A stretch of DNA of 64,000 nt from assembly GCF_024171865.1 (NCBI RefSeq), contig NZ_JAMTCN010000009.1:86417-150416 (forward strand), in the 5' to 3' direction. A model generated the notes under the pieces. It ran no database searches. It was given only the letters and a program-made list of their open reading frames with translations, and had not been told where the DNA came from. Of the stretch, positions 60,886 to 64,000 are shown piece after piece. The position numbers and the translations under genes were made by a program. Numbering within the stretch: the stretch's first letter is position 1; the number at the start of each line of letters is the position of its first letter. The stretch is from Prauserella aidingensis (GTDB lineage Bacteria; Actinomycetota; Actinomycetes; Mycobacteriales; Pseudonocardiaceae).

Positions 60886-60933
60886 CCGCACCCGTGGTCG
60901 TGACGTCGGTCGACGTCACGACCACGGGTGCGG
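60886..60933. terminator. 23-bp perfect hairpin at the end of the NRPS operon
   Basis: A perfect 23-base inverted repeat (60886-60908 with 60911-60933, two unpaired bases) lies between the convergent permease and response-regulator genes. Confidence 0.85.
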
Positions 60934-60947
60934 CCGGTGCAGCGAAC

Positions 60948-60983
60948 CGGCCGCACGGGCCGAAGCCGCGGCCCGTGCGGCCG
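60948..60983. terminator. Second hairpin, 14-bp perfect stem
   Basis: A perfect 14-bp stem (60948-60961 with 60970-60983, loop 8 bases) follows 14 bases after the first hairpin and 23 bases before the leftward response-regulator stop. Together they form a double bidirectional terminator. Confidence 0.8.
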
Positions 60984-61005
60984 ACGTCCCAACAAACTCC
61001 GACGC

Positions 61006-61653
61006 TCACACCACGCCCAGTTCCTGGGCCAGAATGGCCGCCTGCACTCGCGAACGCAGATCCAACTTCGTGAACAACTTGGAGACATGGGTTTTGACCG
61101 TCGTCTCACCGATGAAGAGTTTCGCCGCGATCTGAGCATTGGAAAGCCCTTGCCCGACGCAAACGAGCACCTGGCGCTCCCGTTCGGTCAAATCGTCCAG
61201 GCTTACCTCGGGTTTGTGAGCACGGGCTCCGTCGGATAACGCGAACGCCGTGATGAGCTTCCGCGTGATCTGGGGAGCGAGCACGCCCTCGCCGGCGGCG
61301 ACGAGTCGAACAGCTTCGATGAGCCGGTGCGACTCGGCCGACTTCAGGAGGAACCCGGCCGCGCCCGCCTGAAGCACCCCGTAGACGTACTCATCGACGT
61401 CGAAAGCGGTCAGCACCAGGACGTCGCAGATCGACTCGCTCACCAAGGTCTTGGTCGCGGTGATTCCGTTGACCACGGGCATCCGGACGTCCATCAGAGC
61501 GACGTCCGGTCGGTGGATCCTGGCTTCACTGATGACCGCGGCACCGTCTGCGGCCTCGGCTACCACCTCGATGTCAGGGGCACTGTTGAGAATCACGACG
61601 AGTCCCGTGCGTACGGCGGCGTGGTCGTCCCCGACAAGGACTCTGATCGTCAT
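61006..61653 (-). CDS. NarL/LuxR-family response regulator
   Basis: A 215-residue response regulator: receiver domain with phosphoacceptor Asp55 (VALMDVRMP), acidic pair Asp9-Asp10 and Lys in FLLKSAE, and a C-terminal LuxR-type helix-turn-helix (LTERERQVLVCVGQGLSNAQIAAKLFIGETTVKTHVSKL). The start MTIRVLVGDDH at 61653 overlaps the histidine-kinase stop by four bases. It is the partner of that kinase and may control the neighbouring peptide cluster or its exporter; the operator is not known. Confidence 0.93.
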   Translation of the reverse strand: MTIRVLVGDDHAAVRTGLVVILNSAPDIEVVAEAADGAAVISEARIHRPDVALMDVRMPVVNGITATKTLVSESICDVLVLTAFDVDEYVYGVLQAGAAGFLLKSAESHRLIEAVRLVAAGEGVLAPQITRKLITAFALSDGARAHKPEVSLDDLTERERQVLVCVGQGLSNAQIAAKLFIGETTVKTHVSKLFTKLDLRSRVQAAILAQELGVV

Positions 61654-62861
61654 CCTGCAACCCCCGTGATCGGCAAGTCCGCCTGCACGACCCATCTGTC
61701 TTGGCCAGCTCCCGCCGACAGTGTGCCACCGAGCGCCACAGCACGTTCCCTCATGTTCAGAAGCCCGTTCCCGTCAGACCGGTCATCTGGCCGCGTAGGC
61801 GCGGCAAGGTCGTTCGCGATGTCAACCCGCAGGCTGTCGTCCACTCTGGACACCTCGACGCGGGTCCTCGCCTTGGGTGCGTGCTTCATGACATTGGTCA
61901 ACGCTTCCTGTGCAATGCGGTACGCGGTCAGGTCCACGGCCGCTGGCAGGGCCGGGCCATCGATCCGCAAATACGCCTCGACATTCACACCGCTGGCCCT
62001 GATCGAATCGATGAGGTCCGGCAACGAGCTCAACCCACCCGGCGCAGTGGTCTCCGGGGCGTCGCCGCTATGGGCCCGTAACAGCCGGATCATAGCCCGC
62101 ATTTCGTCGAGGGCGCGGACGCTGTTCTCTCGCACCGAGGTGAGCATCGCGCGCGTCATGTCGGCATCGTCGACGGACAACGCCGCTTCTGACTGGATAG
62201 CGATCGCCGACACGTGACTGGCGATCACGTCGTGCAGGTCGCGTGCCATCCGAGTACGCTCATCGACCACGGCCGCCGCGCGGTCGAGCTCGGCGATCTT
62301 GGCCAACTGCGCGGCATTGGTCCGTTCCGTTTCAGCAATCGCCTGGTGCTGCCGAATAATGGTGGCCACCCACACCGGTCCGATGATGAACGGAACTGCG
62401 GCCAGCGCTGTCAGCAGGGTCACCTGCCAGTCCGGCACGAGCGTCTGCGAGATCAGCACAGCGCCGAAGGTGACGACGAGCGAAACGACGATTATGACGT
62501 TGCTCAATCGCGACGTTCCGTAGCGTTTCACCGCATACAACAGGTCTGCAAAGACGATCAGCATCGGCAAACTGACCCCGTTGAGACCACCGACGACAGC
62601 ATCGGCGAGGACCAACACCAGGCCAATCGCCGCCGCGACGACGCCGGCGCGCCGACGGAACAACTCCACCGCACAGATGGCAGCGAACAGCGCAATCCGA
62701 ATCCAGCCCGGTATCGCGTCGTCGAGCGTATCCAGTGGATACAGGCCCGTCAGGTACAACGCCAAACCGATGAGCACTGAACTGGCCACGACGAGGGCGT
62801 CCTGTTGAAACTCCGGTAACCGCTTGAGCTGGAGCGGCGACCATCGGACCAGAGCCTGCAC
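61650..62861 (-). CDS. NarL-type sensor histidine kinase
   Basis: A 403-residue membrane histidine kinase of the HisKA_3 type. About five to six membrane helices occupy residues 20-170, followed by a short coiled segment, the phosphoacceptor His210 in RMARDLHDVIASHVS, and a HATPase_c domain (AYRIAQEALTNVMKHA as N box, GNGLLNMRERA as G box). There is no large extracytoplasmic sensor domain, as in LiaS/VraS-like intramembrane kinases that respond to envelope damage. It is transcribed away from the small membrane-protein gene at 63138. Confidence 0.92.
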   Translation of the reverse strand: MQALVRWSPLQLKRLPEFQQDALVVASSVLIGLALYLTGLYPLDTLDDAIPGWIRIALFAAICAVELFRRRAGVVAAAIGLVLVLADAVVGGLNGVSLPMLIVFADLLYAVKRYGTSRLSNVIIVVSLVVTFGAVLISQTLVPDWQVTLLTALAAVPFIIGPVWVATIIRQHQAIAETERTNAAQLAKIAELDRAAAVVDERTRMARDLHDVIASHVSAIAIQSEAALSVDDADMTRAMLTSVRENSVRALDEMRAMIRLLRAHSGDAPETTAPGGLSSLPDLIDSIRASGVNVEAYLRIDGPALPAAVDLTAYRIAQEALTNVMKHAPKARTRVEVSRVDDSLRVDIANDLAAPTRPDDRSDGNGLLNMRERAVALGGTLSAGAGQDRWVVQADLPITGVAG

Positions 62862-63137
62862 GGAGCTACCTCACCACGACGGGCGCAGGGGCACATCCTC
62901 CGAAGGGAGGAAGTAAAGTCGTTCCAAATCCCGACGACGTATCGACGCCACATCAACGATCCTTGAAATCGACACGACGTAGTCCGGGCGCCACCTCGCG
63001 CTGCTTCAGCTGTCGCACGGAAGCCTCGCCGTCCTCGCTGAGGACATCCTGTTTCCCGACGACGCGAGGATCGGCTGCCGAGCAGTGCCCGACCGAGTAC
63101 GCGACACCATTGAAGACGGCTGTCCAGGAGGAACTCG

Positions 63138-63350
63138 ATGAGCGACGAGACAAGAGCGAACGACAACAAGTGGGCCCCGTGGTGGGCGTACGTCGTCATC
63201 ATCGCCGGCTGCAACATCGTCAAGCAGCCGTTGATCGAGCCTTACGGCATCGTTCTGAACGTGATCGTCACCATCGCACTGGTCGCCGGCCTCTTCGTAC
63301 TGATCACAGCTGTCTACCGCGGGCTCGCTAAGCCGAAACAAGACGGCTGA
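63138..63350 (+). CDS. Small two-helix membrane protein
   Basis: A 70-residue protein with a charged N-terminus and two membrane helices (WAYVVIIAGCNIV and NVIVTIALVAGLFVLITAVY). AGGAGG lies seven bases before the ATG, which supports it as a real gene. I do not recognise the family. It is divergent from the histidine kinase, with 276 bases between them holding both promoters; it could be an accessory to that sensor, but nothing proves this. Confidence 0.65.
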   Translation: MSDETRANDNKWAPWWAYVVIIAGCNIVKQPLIEPYGIVLNVIVTIALVAGLFVLITAVYRGLAKPKQDG

Positions 63351-63581
63351 CGGGTGGACCTGGCCGTGGGCCGGCGTCGTCGACGCCGACTGCCGCCTCA
63401 CGGCCGGGCGCTCGGCACAGCGCGCCTTCCGCGAATCGAGTCCAAGCTGCCTTCGACCGGATTCGCCAGCCTCGGCGCGGGAGTTACGTGACGTGCGCTT
63501 GGTTTCTTTCCGGGGGCGGGAGTCTGTCGTGAGGACGCCGGCCACACACTGCGCCGACTCGACCTGACGCCGATTCGACCT

Positions 63582-63607
63582 GAGGTCGAGCAATGAGGTT
63601 GAGCAAT
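63582..63607. repeat. Two tandem copies of a 13-base unit
   Basis: Two adjacent copies (63582-63594 and 63595-63607) of GAGGTYGAGCAAT differ at one base and are followed by a partial third copy. They lie just outside the rRNA-operon terminator. Confidence 0.6.
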
Positions 63608-63611
63608 GAGG

Positions 63612-63670
63612 CGAGCCTCCCGGCGAGTCCTCGTGGTGGGACTCGAGCCGGGAGGCTCGTCTCATTTTTT
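63612..63670. terminator. Terminator at the end of the rRNA operon
   Basis: A 13-bp outer stem (63612-63624 with 63647-63659) and a 6-bp inner stem separated by a two-base bulge. A T6 run at 63665-63670 makes it a classical terminator for rightward transcripts; it also lies directly behind the leftward 5S gene and probably ends the rRNA operon. The remaining 63351-63611 segment shows no gene. Confidence 0.75.
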
Positions 63671-63676
63671 CTGTTA

Positions 63677-63796
63677 AGTTCGGCGGTGTCCTACTCTCCC
63701 ACACCCCTTCGGGTGCAGTACCATCGGCGCTGGCAGGCTTAGCTTCCGGGTTCGGAATGGGACCGGGCGTACCCCTACCGCTATCACCACCGAAAC
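63677..63796 (-). rRNA. rrf: 5S ribosomal RNA
   Basis: On the minus strand the sequence begins GTTTCGGTGGTGATAGC, contains CATTCCGAACCCGGAAGCTA and ends GTAGGACACCGCCGAA, the conserved 5S rRNA pattern of actinobacteria, with complementary ends. The length of ~120 bases is normal; ends are accurate to a few bases. Confidence 0.95.
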
Positions 63797-63889
63797 ACTA
63801 CGAAACAACACACCGGCTGCCTCCCCACACACCCACGTGGGGATGGTGTGGTGTTTCAGGATCGTAGAGTGGGTGCGTAGCATCGTTGT

Positions 63890-64000
63890 GGACAAGTCCT
63901 CGGCCGATTAGTACCAGTCCACTCCAACACACATTACTGCGCTTCCATGTCTGGCCTATCAACCCAGTCATCTACTGGGGGCCTTAACCCACAACGGGGT
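63890..64000 (-). rRNA. rrl: 23S ribosomal RNA, 3' end only
   Basis: On the minus strand the window edge contains the conserved 3' part of 23S rRNA (TGGTACTAATCGGCCGAGGACTT at its end). The rest of the gene and 16S lie beyond the window. The 3' end is placed by similarity to typical ends and may be off by several bases. The 63797-63889 spacer to 5S contains an inverted repeat around 63815-63855 that probably acts in processing. Confidence 0.9.

Overview
The window is high-GC DNA with the gene content of an actinobacterium: a UPF0182 membrane protein, PPA1309 and DUF4191 proteins, a WhiB7 regulator, UvrD2 helicase, the glnA/glnE pair and an InhA-type enoyl reductase. A member of the Pseudonocardiales (Saccharomonospora/Prauserella/Amycolatopsis-like) is my best guess, but this is inferred from gene types and codon use, not from a phylogeny.

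Layout. 1-22.3 kb is core chromosome: UPF0182 protein (cut by the window edge), PPA1309 protein, Lon-like PDZ protease, DUF2342 protein, M48-like metalloprotease, ThiF-like protein, AarF/UbiB kinase, a nuclease-fold protein, several very small proteins, whiB7 with a long leader, uvrD2, DUF4191 and RDD membrane proteins, glnA with a double GlnR-type operator, a hotdog thioesterase, glnE and a class I amidotransferase. Convergent genes here are mostly separated by strong perfect hairpins. 22.3-23.8 kb has no gene I can support and looks like the upstream control region of the next block.

23.8-60.8 kb is one continuous rightward operon of 13 genes with overlapping or nearly touching ends, encoding a nonribosomal peptide assembly line. 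It holds an acyl-AMP ligase fused to an aldehyde-dehydrogenase-fold domain, a ThDP enzyme, a FabF-type ketosynthase, three NRPSs (domain order C-A-T-C-A-T-C-A-T-E / C-A-T-C-A-T-C-A-T-E / C-A-T-TE, seven modules), MbtH, a type II thioesterase, an AsnO-type 2-oxoglutarate oxygenase, an InhA-type enoyl-ACP reductase, a membrane protein and a DrrAB-like ABC exporter. Reading the ten-residue pocket codes by eye gives Ser - X - D-Z - (hydroxy)Asn - X - D-Z - Ser. X is unassigned and Z is aliphatic-looking. The N-terminal acyl group is of unknown structure, probably made by the first three enzymes and the reductase. I do not recognise this combination as a known cluster. Behind two tandem perfect hairpins, a leftward NarL-family two-component system may control or sense the product.

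62.9-64 kb contains one small membrane protein and the distal end of a leftward rRNA operon (5S complete, 3' end of 23S at the window edge).
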